This document shows positions 1 to 9,788 of a stretch of DNA of 64,000 nucleotides, one piece after another. The stretch is from JAGVPT01 sp963717445 (GTDB lineage: Bacteria; Bacteroidota; Ignavibacteria; UBA10030; UBA8401). The translations under genes and the position numbers were made by a program. The stretch covers positions 2,728,001 to 2,792,000 of the forward strand of contig OY970334.1 of assembly GCA_963717445.1 (NCBI GenBank). The letters run 5' to 3'. Below the pieces are notes generated by a model, which ran no database searches, was not told the origin of the DNA, and saw nothing but the letters and a program-made list of their open reading frames with translations. The first letter of the stretch is position 1, and the number at the start of each line of letters is the position of its first letter.

Positions 1-2
1 AA

Positions 3-1310
3 ATCGGCCTCTCGCTCGATGCGGGTGTTTGCCAGTCATGCCATGATTCCCCCCCGAGGGAACCCATCGGGATGTTCTGGGCTTTGTCAGATCATGCAAC
101 AATGCCCCTTGCGGGAACAGATGCGACCTCAACGAGCTGTTTCCCTTGCCATAGCGGCAGCGCATTTGTGAAATGGGTTACTGACAGCAAACCTGCTACA
201 GATGCAAATTGGAGTGCAGCGACCGACGCTAGTTACCCTTTGACCTGCTCAGTCTGTCATGATCCGATGAGCGCAGCAAATCCAAATCAGATTAGAACCG
301 TTACCGTTGACACGCTACGGAACGGATATCATATCCCGTCCAGCGTTGGAGGTTTAGGTCAACTTTGCATGAATTGCCATCGGTCACGAAATAATGTTGC
401 TACAAAAGTTACAACAACTCCTCCCTACTACGGCTTTTCAAGCCACTACGGCCCGCATGGCAATCCGCAGACCGATATGCTTTTGGGTCAGAATGCGTAC
501 CAGTACGGAGACAGCAGCCTTACCGGATTAACAACTCATACCGGTGTTCCTGACGCTTGCGTCACCTGCCATATGCCGACCACTGACGGAATGCCTGACC
601 ATCAATTGGCTATGCAAGATACAACTGGTACAGGCGTTTTGCACGACCGCGTCGATGCTTGCCAAACCTGCCATGGAGCCCAAATCCAAAAATTCGACAA
701 CATCAAAGCGAGCTACGATTATGACCGCAACGGAAAAATCGAGGGAGTTCAGACAGAGATCGCGGGGTTAATAGCTCAACTGAAAGCCAAACTGCCGATC
801 GACTCTACTACCGGCCAACCAATAACGGACTCGAACCACGGAGACAGCCTCGCGGTTTATAACAGGCCGGATCTTGTCCAAAATCTGTATACGTACGCTT
901 TTGTTACGAGTGATGGAAGCGGTGGTATGCATAACGCAAAATACACTGTGGCTCTTCTCCAGAAGGCACTTGGCTTCTATCCGACCGGCGTCGACGTTGT
1001 GAGTCAAAAAACTCCATCGACATATGTGTTAAGCCAGAACTACCCGAATCCGTTCAACCCGACGACAAACATCGAATTCTCAATTCCACGCTCGGCAACA
1101 ATTCAGTTGGATGTCTACAATATTCTGGGCGAGTTGGTAAAGACTCTTGCCAGCGGTAACATTGTTTCGGGGAACTACAAAGTAACCTGGAATGGAACGA
1201 ACAATCATGGAGTATCGGTCGCTTCCGGCATCTACTTCTACAGGCTCATTGCTGAAACTAACGGAGCCGGAAATTACGTTATTACAAAGAAGATGTTGTT
1301 GATGAAGTAG
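3..1310 (+). CDS. Multiheme cytochrome c with T9SS sorting domain (5' partial)
   Basis: Likely an exported electron-transfer protein. The frame is already open at base 3 and a haem motif (CQSCH, 30-44) precedes the first ATG (72), so the true start lies before the window. Five more CxxCH motifs follow: CFPCH (138-152), CSVCH (246-260), CMNCH (366-380), CVTCH (558-572) and CQTCH (660-674), giving at least six haems. The last ~85 residues are a T9SS type A sorting domain (YPNPFNPTT motif, GIYFYRL, ending KKMLLMK). By family knowledge, such domains send proteins through the outer membrane, so this cytochrome is probably at the cell surface. A hairpin terminator follows. The redox partner is not visible. 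The cytochrome call is sure; the surface location is inferred. Confidence 0.88.
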   Translation: MGLSLDAGVCQSCHDSPPREPIGMFWALSDHATMPLAGTDATSTSCFPCHSGSAFVKWVTDSKPATDANWSAATDASYPLTCSVCHDPMSAANPNQIRTVTVDTLRNGYHIPSSVGGLGQLCMNCHRSRNNVATKVTTTPPYYGFSSHYGPHGNPQTDMLLGQNAYQYGDSSLTGLTTHTGVPDACVTCHMPTTDGMPDHQLAMQDTTGTGVLHDRVDACQTCHGAQIQKFDNIKASYDYDRNGKIEGVQTEIAGLIAQLKAKLPIDSTTGQPITDSNHGDSLAVYNRPDLVQNLYTYAFVTSDGSGGMHNAKYTVALLQKALGFYPTGVDVVSQKTPSTYVLSQNYPNPFNPTTNIEFSIPRSATIQLDVYNILGELVKTLASGNIVSGNYKVTWNGTNNHGVSVASGIYFYRLIAETNGAGNYVITKKMLLMK

Positions 1311-1340
1311 CATCACATTCACCCGAATTCAGGGAAGAAA

Positions 1341-1372
1341 GGCTGTTGTGGTTTTCCACAGCAGCCTTTTTT
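1341..1372 (+). terminator. Rho-independent terminator after the cytochrome gene
   Basis: An 11-bp stem (1341-1351 with 1356-1366, one G-U pair) with a 4-base loop is followed by six T. It sits 30 bases after the cytochrome stop. Confidence 0.8.
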
Positions 1373-1377
1373 ATTGA

Positions 1378-1404
1378 TTGTCGCCCTTCAAATAACTATA
1401 TTTT
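1378..1404 (+). promoter_or_regulatory. Possible promoter before rfaE1
   Basis: TTG at 1378-1380 and CTATATTTT at 1396-1404 lie between the upstream terminator and rfaE1. The CTATATT word recurs just before tatT and radA. The spacing (16) is shorter than at those genes, so this is tentative. Confidence 0.25.
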
Positions 1405-1446
1405 CTTATCTCTCAATGTTTCAAACACTTGCGAGCAACCCGATTG

Positions 1447-2439
1447 ATGACATTTTCCGAGAATAGCCTCAAGGATCTCATTACAAAGTTCAAAAATAAA
1501 CGCATTGCAGTCGTTGGCGATGTGATGGTCGATAAATATCTTTGGGGGACCGTTACTCGCATTTCTCCCGAAGCACCTGTCCCCGTTGTCGAAGTCGAGA
1601 AGGAAACCGAGCGGCTGGGCGGTGCGGCGAATGTTGCAAACAATATAAAATCCCTTGGAGGATGGCCGCTGCTGGTTGGCGTGGCGGGTGACGACGCTAA
1701 CGGCGCCTTGCTGACAAAACTTCTTGCCGAGCAAGGGTGTCCAATAGACGGCATTGTCATGGATCCATCGAGACCCACGACAATCAAAACCCGTGTCATT
1801 GCCCATAGCCAGCATGTTGTTCGAATAGACCACGAAAAAAAACGGGATATTTCGCCCGCGGTGCAGGCTCAAATATTCTCCGTGCTCCAGAATAGTATCA
1901 GTTCACTCGACGGCATCATCCTCGAAGACTACAACAAAGGGGTTATCGCCACATCGTTAATTCGTCAGATTATCGATATTGCCCGCAAACATGGAAAAAT
2001 TGTTACTGTTGACCCCAAATTTCAAAATTTTTTCGAATATAAAAACGCTTCGGTGTTCAAACCGAATAGGAAAGAAGTTGAAGAGGCATTAGGGATAAAG
2101 CTGACCTCAGAAGAGAAGGTTCGCGAAGCGATAATGGCATTGAAGGAAAAGTTGAACGCGGAAAATGTTCTCATTACGCTCGGCGAACAGGGGATGAGTC
2201 TGCTGGACAATCAGGATTCGCTGTCGCACTTGCCGACGAGGGCGCGGCATGTTGCCGACGTCTCCGGCGCCGGCGATACGGTCATTGCCACACTGACGAT
2301 GGCGATGGCATCGGGGGCATCAATTCATGAGTCGGCGAGTCTTGCCAATTTTGCCGGCGGCGTGGTGTGCGGTGAGGTGGGCATCGTTCCCATTTTGCCG
2401 GATGCATTACTCTCAAGAGTTCTTTCCTACCAGGGCTGA
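1447..2439 (+). CDS. rfaE1: D-glycero-beta-D-manno-heptose-7-phosphate kinase
   Basis: PfkB-family sugar kinase that phosphorylates heptose 7-phosphate at C1 on the way to ADP-heptose for LPS. The N-terminus has the family's GDVMVDKYLWG segment and the GGAANVANN sugar-binding motif; near the C-terminus is the SGAGDT anion-hole/catalytic motif. The length (330 aa) fits the kinase half of HldE. The first in-frame start is a TTG at 1429, but ATG 1447 fits the family N-terminus better. rfaE2 follows after 27 bases, so the two activities that are fused in E. coli HldE are separate, neighbouring genes here. Confidence 0.93.
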   Translation: MTFSENSLKDLITKFKNKRIAVVGDVMVDKYLWGTVTRISPEAPVPVVEVEKETERLGGAANVANNIKSLGGWPLLVGVAGDDANGALLTKLLAEQGCPIDGIVMDPSRPTTIKTRVIAHSQHVVRIDHEKKRDISPAVQAQIFSVLQNSISSLDGIILEDYNKGVIATSLIRQIIDIARKHGKIVTVDPKFQNFFEYKNASVFKPNRKEVEEALGIKLTSEEKVREAIMALKEKLNAENVLITLGEQGMSLLDNQDSLSHLPTRARHVADVSGAGDTVIATLTMAMASGASIHESASLANFAGGVVCGEVGIVPILPDALLSRVLSYQG

Positions 2440-2466
2440 CGCTCGGAACAAATTATCGGAATCGCT

Positions 2467-2961
2467 ATGGGAAAAGTATTCTCAATTTCTGAATTGATTG
2501 AATTGCGCCGTCGCTGGAAATCGAGCCGAAAAAAAGTCGTTTTTACGAACGGCGTATTCGATATTTTGCACCGTGGGCATGTTGAGTACCTGCTTGCCGC
2601 GAAATCGATGGGCGACAAATTGATTGTGGGGGTAAACAGCGATGCTTCAGTGAAAAAGATCAAAGGTCCGCTCCGGCCCGTTGTTGATGAAAACGACCGG
2701 GCATTTCTTGTCTCGCAACTGGTCCCCGTTGACGCTGTGTGTATCTTCGGGGAAGAGACTCCGTATGAGATGATCAATGCATTGATACCGGACATTCTTG
2801 TGAAAGGCGCCGACTGGAAGGTGGACGATGTTGTGGGAAAGGATGTCGTTGAGCGATCGGGCGGAAAGGTTCTTACACTTCCGTTTGTTCCACACCGTTC
2901 GACGACGTCGGTCATCGAAAGAATCAAGGAGTTGTACGTCGGCCAGGAAAGCAATAAATGA
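2467..2961 (+). CDS. rfaE2: D-glycero-beta-D-manno-heptose 1-phosphate adenylyltransferase
   Basis: Nucleotidyltransferase that makes ADP-heptose from heptose 1-phosphate, the step after the kinase encoded just upstream. The nucleotide-binding signature is clear: FTNGVFDILHRGHVEYL with the HxGH motif, then GVNSD and a C-terminal RSTTSVIERI segment corresponding to the family's S/TSxxI motif. 164 aa is the usual length for a free-standing RfaE2. Its TGA overlaps the ATG of the tamB-like gene (ATGA), so the two are probably translationally coupled and LPS synthesis is tied to envelope assembly. Confidence 0.93.
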   Translation: MGKVFSISELIELRRRWKSSRKKVVFTNGVFDILHRGHVEYLLAAKSMGDKLIVGVNSDASVKKIKGPLRPVVDENDRAFLVSQLVPVDAVCIFGEETPYEMINALIPDILVKGADWKVDDVVGKDVVERSGGKVLTLPFVPHRSTTSVIERIKELYVGQESNK

Positions 2962-5900
2962 TCCGGAAGACTTCAAAAATATTGCTGTATGTTTGCCTCT
3001 CGGTGCTGTTCGTTTTGTTTGTGGCGGCAGGATTCACGCAGACGACCCTTTTTAAGCAAACGCTCCGGTCGACGATCTATAAGATGGTGGATGCAAACCT
3101 TAACGCTTCGGTATTTATCGGCGAGATTAAGGGAAACCTTGTCACCGGTCTTTCCATCGATACCGTTGCGATCTATGTCAACAATGCACCGTTTCTTGAA
3201 GCGCGCAACGCTGTTGTTCGCTACGACCCCTTCCCTCTTTGGAACAAACATATTTCGCTGGGGAGCGTCGAGATTGACAACCCGTCCGTTTCGCTGATTC
3301 GTTTTGCCGACGGAACTTGGAATGTTGACCGCCTTTCTAAAAAAAAATCGGAGCCCGATTCTCTTCCGTCTCCATGGGTCGTTACGGTGAGGAGCCTGCG
3401 CATCAACAATGGACATTTTCGGCTCATCGACTCAACCGCTCAATCAAATCGTAAACTTCCGGATTCCATTGCCAGGCGCACATTCGATTTTTCCAACCTC
3501 GACATCGAACGACTTAATGTTGAACTTTCGGCAACAATTTCAGATCATGAACAAAGCGTGTCCATTAAGAATATTTCGTTTGTTTCTACACGCGAAGGCT
3601 TTACGCTCTCGCACCTTTCCGGTTCTCTCCGCCACACCGCGACCGCATCCGAGGTAAAGAACCTTCTGATTGTGACGCCCCGCTCCCGTATCGATGTGTC
3701 CGCAAAGATCGCGACTGTCGATGCGTTCAAAATTAACGACATCAGCGCTCTCCGGTTCGTGCCGGTTGAGTGTTCCCTGTTGCCAAGCACAGTCGCCGCG
3801 GAAGATCTTCAGCAGTTTCTCCCTTCGCTCAATTTTCTCCGGGGATCGGTTCAACTCGAGTGCATGACTGAAGGGGAATTCGACAACATCAAAGTAAAAA
3901 AACTCCATGCCGCCTTCAACCACTCGGTCATCAATCTCGAGGGGAGTGTCGCGAATCTTCATCGTCCGAATGACTTGACGTTGAATATTGAATCGAAAGG
4001 AACCACGATTCAGCCTTCCGATGTTCCTCAGCTTCTCCCATTTTTTCATATTCCGGATTTTGGAAATGCGGGGCTTCTCGGCCTCGATTTCCATTATATG
4101 GGCAAGCCTCTCGACTTTCAAGTGACGGCTAATGTTTCAATGGCGGCGGGAAACGTTTCGGTTGACGGGGGGTTGGACCTGACCGGTAAAACGATGAAAT
4201 ACAAAGCGGCGTTCGGCGGAAACGGTGTAAATTTGCAGAAATTCTTTTCAGACCCGTCGCTTCGCTCGCACCTGGATTTTTCCGGAACGATAGAAGGAGA
4301 AGGAACATCGATCGAGGAATTGAATTCTAAAGCAATGATTGCGGTAGATTCCTCATCGTTCAATGAGATTCCGATTTCTCACCTGCGGGCGGCAATCGAC
4401 GGAGAAAACAAAAAAATTTCGTGTTCCGCGAAGCTTCAGATTCTAAAAGGGGACGTTACCCTTCAATCGATGCTGGATTACAACGCTGCGGAGGCTCCGT
4501 CGTACTCGTTCGGCGGAACATTTTCTCGGTTTGATTTTGCGACAATTCTCAAAGATGATCATTATGCGTCCGAGTGTTCGTTTTCTCTGGCCGCAAAGGG
4601 GAAGAATTTTCTTCAGGAAGGGATGACGGGCGATTTGCATGTCGACTTTTCCGGTTCTCGGTTTGAGACATACACCTTTGATAGTGCTCATGCGGAGCTT
4701 CATGTAGGCGTCGACTCACTCGGGAATAAAACGTTCCGCCTTGTTTCGCCTATCGCCGATGCATCGCTGAAGGGGAGCTTCACGTATGCCGGCGTTATCG
4801 GTATGGTGCAATCGCACATTAACGCGTTCCGGCTTGCATACTATAAACAACGTGCTATTTTTGATTCTTCATTTGTAGGTGCGGCGAGCGGCATGAACAG
4901 CGGCGAAGACACTACTGAGCACGGAAGGTCTCTTCCCCAGAATACCCTTTACTATTCATTGCATCTGAAGAATTTGGAGCCGGTGTCGATTTTCTTTGGG
5001 AAAAATCTTTTTAATGCAATCGGCAACGTCGAAGGATCTCTTCGCGGAAATGCCGATACGCTTTCTGCCAAGGGCTCGATCTCTATCACGTCCGCAAAAT
5101 ATTCCATGGACAGCAGTTTTATCGTCGTTGAGGACGGGTCGGTTGAGTACGATTTTCAAAACATGTCGCGCGACAGCTTGCTTGCCGCCGTCAACAGTCC
5201 GACGATGCAAATGCGGGTGAGTGCAGCGAATATCTTTACCGGTGATTCGTATTTTCGCGACGTCGCTGTTGATTTCAACCTCCATAATCGGCACGTGGAG
5301 TATTCCGTGCAATGCGACGTAGACAGTACGATCAAATTCGGCGTCGAGGGACGTGCCCGTGTCGACCCCGATTTATACGAACTTACGTTTGACACATTTT
5401 CTTTCAGCTACATGGGATACGAGCTGGACAACGCTGAGAAGTTCTCAGTGCGAATGGGGAAATCGGGCCTAGACGTTGATTCGACAACATTTACCCACCA
5501 GGATGAGCAGCTCACGCTCGGCGGTTCTATCAACTACGTCGGTGAAATCGCAGCATTCGTCCGTCTGCAGAATTTCATGCTGTCGAATATCTATCATTTT
5601 GGCAAATCTCAGAACTTCAAGTCGAACGCCATCTCGTTTGGCGGGACGGTAAATGCCAGTTGCCTCGTCAAAGGGACAATGCGGGAACCGACCCTCGTCT
5701 CCGACCTTGACATTTCAAATTTTGCTTACCGCGGGACAGAATTCGGGTTCGTGAACAGCGCAATACACTACAGCAATAAACTCGTTGATTTTACTGTTCA
5801 ACTTTCAAAGACGCCCCAATCGCACGATAATTACGATCTCCTCTGCAGCGGTTCCATTCCGATGGACCTGGCTTTTGAGTCTGTCGACAACCGCTTTTCT

Positions 5901-7502
5901 CTGCCAGGAATGGATATCTACCTTAAGGCACAAAAATTTGACATCAGTATTTTTGATCCGTTCATTGCCGAGGTTGACCAAATGAAAGGGACGCTGGAAG
6001 GTTCCGTTCACTGCACCGGGTCGGTGGAAACGCCCTTGTTCGACGGGGGCATGGAGTTGAGCGATGCGGAATTTTTATTTCCGATGAACAACATGAAATA
6101 TCAGACGGCCGGAAAGATTGATTTTCAGGATCATCGGCTATCATTTACGACCTTCACTGTAAAAAATTTGTATGAGAACTATTCTTCCGGCAAAATGAGT
6201 TTCGGCGGATACATCACGCTTCACGGGTTTATTCCTGATGAATACCACTTAAGCGCAAAAGGCGAATTAAAAGTGCTTCAGGAATCATCGCGCAACAGCG
6301 ACCAGGGGGTGTACGGCGATTTAATCGCCTCAACCGGAGAAGACGGACTGTCGTTTGACGGGACTTCCGCGAGCTCGAAGGTCACGGGATCGTTGTATAT
6401 AAAGCAGGCATCGCTCACGTTTCCGCCGACGCGCGAATCTTCAAACCTCACCTCAGCGCGATATGTTAATGTTGTCTCTGTCGACGATACGTCGAAGTCG
6501 GCCCAGGATACTCTTTCCGCCGCGAACCTGCTTGCCTCTTTCTCTTCAAAGAAAGATTTACGAACCTCGAACGAACCTTCCTTTCTGGACGGACTCGCAT
6601 ATTCGCTGACGATCCAGACGCAGGGTATCGTGCAGGTACGGATGATTTTCAACGCTGCAACGAATGAAGAGCTGTTTGCCGATTTAAACGGAAAGTTGGA
6701 ATTAAGCAAGGAAAAAAACAATGTTCGGCTCACGGGAACCATCAATGTTTCCGACAAATCTAATTACCAGTTCTACAAGCAATTTGATGCTTCGGGAACA
6801 TTGAAATTCACGGGGAGGCCCGATAATCCGGAATTGGATATCACCGCCACGTATACCGGTAGCCACTTGAAACCGGAAACACCGGGACAAAAGGAAACGA
6901 CTGCTCCGTCGACGGAAAAAGTTGTTGTTTCGCTCGCGATCACCGGTACCCGGTACGACCCCAAAATAAAAATTGGACTATCCACGTTTGACGATAACAA
7001 TAATGAAACGCAGCGGACCGGCGACGTTGAATCCGACGCGATTTCGTTTCTTCTGACATCGACGCCGGGAACCCCGGGAAAATTCCGCGACAATTTGACT
7101 TCGAACGATAAGCAAGGCATCGCAAACTCACTGGGCGGGTCTATCGGAGGATCCTTGATTTCCGGTTTCACCAACACGCTTCTATCGGGAGTGATGCAAG
7201 ATTTTCTTCGCGCAAACAATTTTACTGCATTGAGTAATGTGGAAATTCTGTATTCGGGCACATCGCCGGATCTGCGCCTGAACGGCGTCGTCGGCAATGC
7301 GTACTGGACCTTCGGCGGAAAAGTGTTCAACGATATCAACAACGCCAACGTCAGTGTGCAATGGTCGCTCGGTTCTATCGTCCAGAACGATAATCTGCGC
7401 AACGTCATGTTTGAAGTCGACCGAAAAAGCGACCCGCTGGAGACTGTTGACTTTCGCCGGCCGACAGACGGGGCACGAGTGTACTATAAATTTGCTTTTT
7501 AG
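2958..7502 (+). CDS. TamB-like translocation/assembly module protein (DUF490)
   Basis: Very large (1514 aa) inner-membrane-anchored periplasmic protein. There is one N-terminal membrane segment (about residues 7-27), then a long stretch of repeating beta-rich AsmA/TamB-type sequence, and a conserved C-terminal TamB domain (about 1230-1514) with the GGSIGGSLISGF region and a final aromatic-rich strand ending YYKFAF. TamB-family proteins form a lipid-conducting bridge between the two membranes and help outer-membrane assembly. It is longer than E. coli TamB (1259 aa). The start overlaps rfaE2 by four bases. No TamA gene is adjacent, although a different barrel-ended protein lies two genes downstream. 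Confidence 0.85.
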   Translation: MIRKTSKILLYVCLSVLFVLFVAAGFTQTTLFKQTLRSTIYKMVDANLNASVFIGEIKGNLVTGLSIDTVAIYVNNAPFLEARNAVVRYDPFPLWNKHISLGSVEIDNPSVSLIRFADGTWNVDRLSKKKSEPDSLPSPWVVTVRSLRINNGHFRLIDSTAQSNRKLPDSIARRTFDFSNLDIERLNVELSATISDHEQSVSIKNISFVSTREGFTLSHLSGSLRHTATASEVKNLLIVTPRSRIDVSAKIATVDAFKINDISALRFVPVECSLLPSTVAAEDLQQFLPSLNFLRGSVQLECMTEGEFDNIKVKKLHAAFNHSVINLEGSVANLHRPNDLTLNIESKGTTIQPSDVPQLLPFFHIPDFGNAGLLGLDFHYMGKPLDFQVTANVSMAAGNVSVDGGLDLTGKTMKYKAAFGGNGVNLQKFFSDPSLRSHLDFSGTIEGEGTSIEELNSKAMIAVDSSSFNEIPISHLRAAIDGENKKISCSAKLQILKGDVTLQSMLDYNAAEAPSYSFGGTFSRFDFATILKDDHYASECSFSLAAKGKNFLQEGMTGDLHVDFSGSRFETYTFDSAHAELHVGVDSLGNKTFRLVSPIADASLKGSFTYAGVIGMVQSHINAFRLAYYKQRAIFDSSFVGAASGMNSGEDTTEHGRSLPQNTLYYSLHLKNLEPVSIFFGKNLFNAIGNVEGSLRGNADTLSAKGSISITSAKYSMDSSFIVVEDGSVEYDFQNMSRDSLLAAVNSPTMQMRVSAANIFTGDSYFRDVAVDFNLHNRHVEYSVQCDVDSTIKFGVEGRARVDPDLYELTFDTFSFSYMGYELDNAEKFSVRMGKSGLDVDSTTFTHQDEQLTLGGSINYVGEIAAFVRLQNFMLSNIYHFGKSQNFKSNAISFGGTVNASCLVKGTMREPTLVSDLDISNFAYRGTEFGFVNSAIHYSNKLVDFTVQLSKTPQSHDNYDLLCSGSIPMDLAFESVDNRFSLPGMDIYLKAQKFDISIFDPFIAEVDQMKGTLEGSVHCTGSVETPLFDGGMELSDAEFLFPMNNMKYQTAGKIDFQDHRLSFTTFTVKNLYENYSSGKMSFGGYITLHGFIPDEYHLSAKGELKVLQESSRNSDQGVYGDLIASTGEDGLSFDGTSASSKVTGSLYIKQASLTFPPTRESSNLTSARYVNVVSVDDTSKSAQDTLSAANLLASFSSKKDLRTSNEPSFLDGLAYSLTIQTQGIVQVRMIFNAATNEELFADLNGKLELSKEKNNVRLTGTINVSDKSNYQFYKQFDASGTLKFTGRPDNPELDITATYTGSHLKPETPGQKETTAPSTEKVVVSLAITGTRYDPKIKIGLSTFDDNNNETQRTGDVESDAISFLLTSTPGTPGKFRDNLTSNDKQGIANSLGGSIGGSLISGFTNTLLSGVMQDFLRANNFTALSNVEILYSGTSPDLRLNGVVGNAYWTFGGKVFNDINNANVSVQWSLGSIVQNDNLRNVMFEVDRKSDPLETVDFRRPTDGARVYYKFAF

Positions 7503-7525
7503 GCCGAGGCTATAGACGGAGAATA

Positions 7526-9697
7526 ATGAAAAACAGTTTAGAACAACGTATCATTGATTTTTTTGACGCACATCCTCATGAACCGTTCAAATCACGGCAA
7601 GTGGCGCGGCGTTTAAGCATACGGGAAGAAGAAGAATTCCAGTCTTTGAGAGAAGTGCTTCATACAATGGTAGACCGGAACGCATTGTCTCATGTCCGGG
7701 GGAAAGGATATTCACGAAAAGCTCAGAAACAGGGCATGACAGGAATGCTGTCGATGAGCAAACAAGGTTACGGATATGTTACTGTCTCGGGTTCAGAGTT
7801 TGGGGAGATATATGTCGGACCGAAATCGCTCAGTACTGCCCTCGACGGTGATACGGTTGAAGTTGTTCCGTTTGCGGGTCATCATGAGAGGAAGGGGGAT
7901 GAAAAAAGAGCTGAGGGGGAAATCGTTCGCGTCGTATCGCGCGCCCACGACGAATTTGTCGGAACGCTTGAGCAGAGCAAGAATTTCTTTTTTGTCGTTA
8001 TCGATGACCGGAAGATCCCTCGCGATATTTATGTGCCGCACGAATCACTGAACGGGGCCCGGCCGGGTGATAAAGTTGTCGTCGCGTTTGAGTCATGGGA
8101 AAATGAGCTGCTTAATCCGGAAGGAAGAATAACCGAAATCATCGGCCGGTCGGGAGACTCGGGCGCCGAGGTCGCGTCGGTTATAAAAGCATTCCGGCTT
8201 CCCTCATCATTTTCGCATGACGTCGAATCCTATGTTAAAAATATTCCTGAAGCAATTTCTTCGGAAGAAATCAAACGCCGGCGGGACATTCGCTCGACTA
8301 CTTGTTTCACCATTGACCCCGACGATGCAAAAGACTTTGACGATGCCGTTTCTATTGAGATGCTTGACGGCGGTGCGTTTCGTCTTGGAGTTCATATCGC
8401 CGACGTGAGCGCCTATGTGAAAGAAGGGACCGTGCTTGATGCTGAGGCATTCAACAGGGGGACAAGCGTGTACCTTGCCAACCACGTCGTTCCGATGTTG
8501 CCCGAGAAACTTTCCAACGACCTTTGCAGCCTTAAACCGAACGTCGACCGGCTTGCCTATTCGTGTATCATGGAAGTCACCGAGAAAGGGAAAGTTAAAA
8601 ATTACGAAATTGCCCGGAGCATTATAAACTCTAAACGGCGCTTCACCTATGAAGAAGTGGAAAATATTTTGGATTCAGGGAAGGGGGAACATGCCGAGGC
8701 GTTATCGATGCTCTGGTCCCTTGCACGGCTTTTGAAGGAAAAGCGAATGAAAAACGGCAGCATCGATTTTGATTCTCCCGAAGCCAAGTTCCGGTATGAT
8801 GAACACGGCAAGCCGGTGGAAATCCGGATCAAAGATCGCTTGAAAAGCCATCAATTGGTGGAAGAATGTATGCTGCTCGCCAATCAAACGGTCGCCTCGC
8901 ATGTCGGCAGGCCGAAAAAGGAGTCCGATGTTTATCCGTTCATCTACCGCGTTCACGATTCACCCGACAAGGATAAAATACGGGAATTGTCGGTCTTTGT
9001 TGAAAAATTCGGCCACAAATTAAACGTTAGCGCTTCTGTTTCGTCAAAAGATTTGCAGAAGCTGCTGATCGAAGTAAAAGGTACCCCGGAAGAAAATGTC
9101 ATCAACAAGGTCTCACTTCGGGCCATGGCGAAAGCGGTGTATTCTGAAAGAAATATCGGGCACTACGGTTTAGCCTTCGATTACTACACTCACTTTACCT
9201 CTCCGATCCGCAGGTATCCCGACCTGATCGTGCACAGAATGCTTGATGAGTATTCGAAAGGGATGTCTCATGCTCGGCGGAAATATTTCGCCGATGCACT
9301 CCCGCAGATAAGCAAATGGTCCTCCGACCGGGAACGAGTAGCGATGGAAGCAGAGCGCGCGTCGGTGAAAGTGATGCAGGCAGAATACATGAAACAGCAT
9401 CTCGGTGATGAGTTCGAGGGGGTGATTTCAGGCGTCACAAACTACGGAATGTACGTTGAGATCAATGACCTGCTCGTGGAGGGAATGATCCATGTCCGGA
9501 ACATCGGGGACGATTATTACGAGCATGATGAAAAACACTATTCACTCGTCGGCAGACGCACCGGGCGAACATTTCGCCTCGGGGACAGCATCGCCGTTAA
9601 AGTTATTAAAGTGAACGTTGAAAACAGGGAAATTGATTTTGCTTGCATAGAACCGGAATCGTCATCACGGGGGAAAAAGAAACGTAAAAACAGGTAG
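7526..9697 (+). CDS. rnr: Ribonuclease R
   Basis: 3'-5' exoribonuclease of the RNB family that degrades structured RNA. Domains in order: N-terminal winged helix (about 1-70, RIIDFFDAHPHEPF), cold-shock-type OB folds (about 75-235), the catalytic RNB domain with the metal-binding FTIDPDDAKDFDDA motif (about 263-276) and HFTSPIRRYPDL, an S1 domain (about 625-705), and a short basic tail. 723 aa is normal for RNase R. It follows the tamB-like gene after 23 bases and is probably cotranscribed. Confidence 0.95.
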   Translation: MKNSLEQRIIDFFDAHPHEPFKSRQVARRLSIREEEEFQSLREVLHTMVDRNALSHVRGKGYSRKAQKQGMTGMLSMSKQGYGYVTVSGSEFGEIYVGPKSLSTALDGDTVEVVPFAGHHERKGDEKRAEGEIVRVVSRAHDEFVGTLEQSKNFFFVVIDDRKIPRDIYVPHESLNGARPGDKVVVAFESWENELLNPEGRITEIIGRSGDSGAEVASVIKAFRLPSSFSHDVESYVKNIPEAISSEEIKRRRDIRSTTCFTIDPDDAKDFDDAVSIEMLDGGAFRLGVHIADVSAYVKEGTVLDAEAFNRGTSVYLANHVVPMLPEKLSNDLCSLKPNVDRLAYSCIMEVTEKGKVKNYEIARSIINSKRRFTYEEVENILDSGKGEHAEALSMLWSLARLLKEKRMKNGSIDFDSPEAKFRYDEHGKPVEIRIKDRLKSHQLVEECMLLANQTVASHVGRPKKESDVYPFIYRVHDSPDKDKIRELSVFVEKFGHKLNVSASVSSKDLQKLLIEVKGTPEENVINKVSLRAMAKAVYSERNIGHYGLAFDYYTHFTSPIRRYPDLIVHRMLDEYSKGMSHARRKYFADALPQISKWSSDRERVAMEAERASVKVMQAEYMKQHLGDEFEGVISGVTNYGMYVEINDLLVEGMIHVRNIGDDYYEHDEKHYSLVGRRTGRTFRLGDSIAVKVIKVNVENREIDFACIEPESSSRGKKKRKNR

Positions 9698-9788
9698 GAA
9701 TTTTTATCCAGCGCGATTCGTTGTAGTAATTGGCAACGAGCGTGCGAAGTTCAAGGAAAAAAGCCACCCCAATCTCATCGAGGAATTT

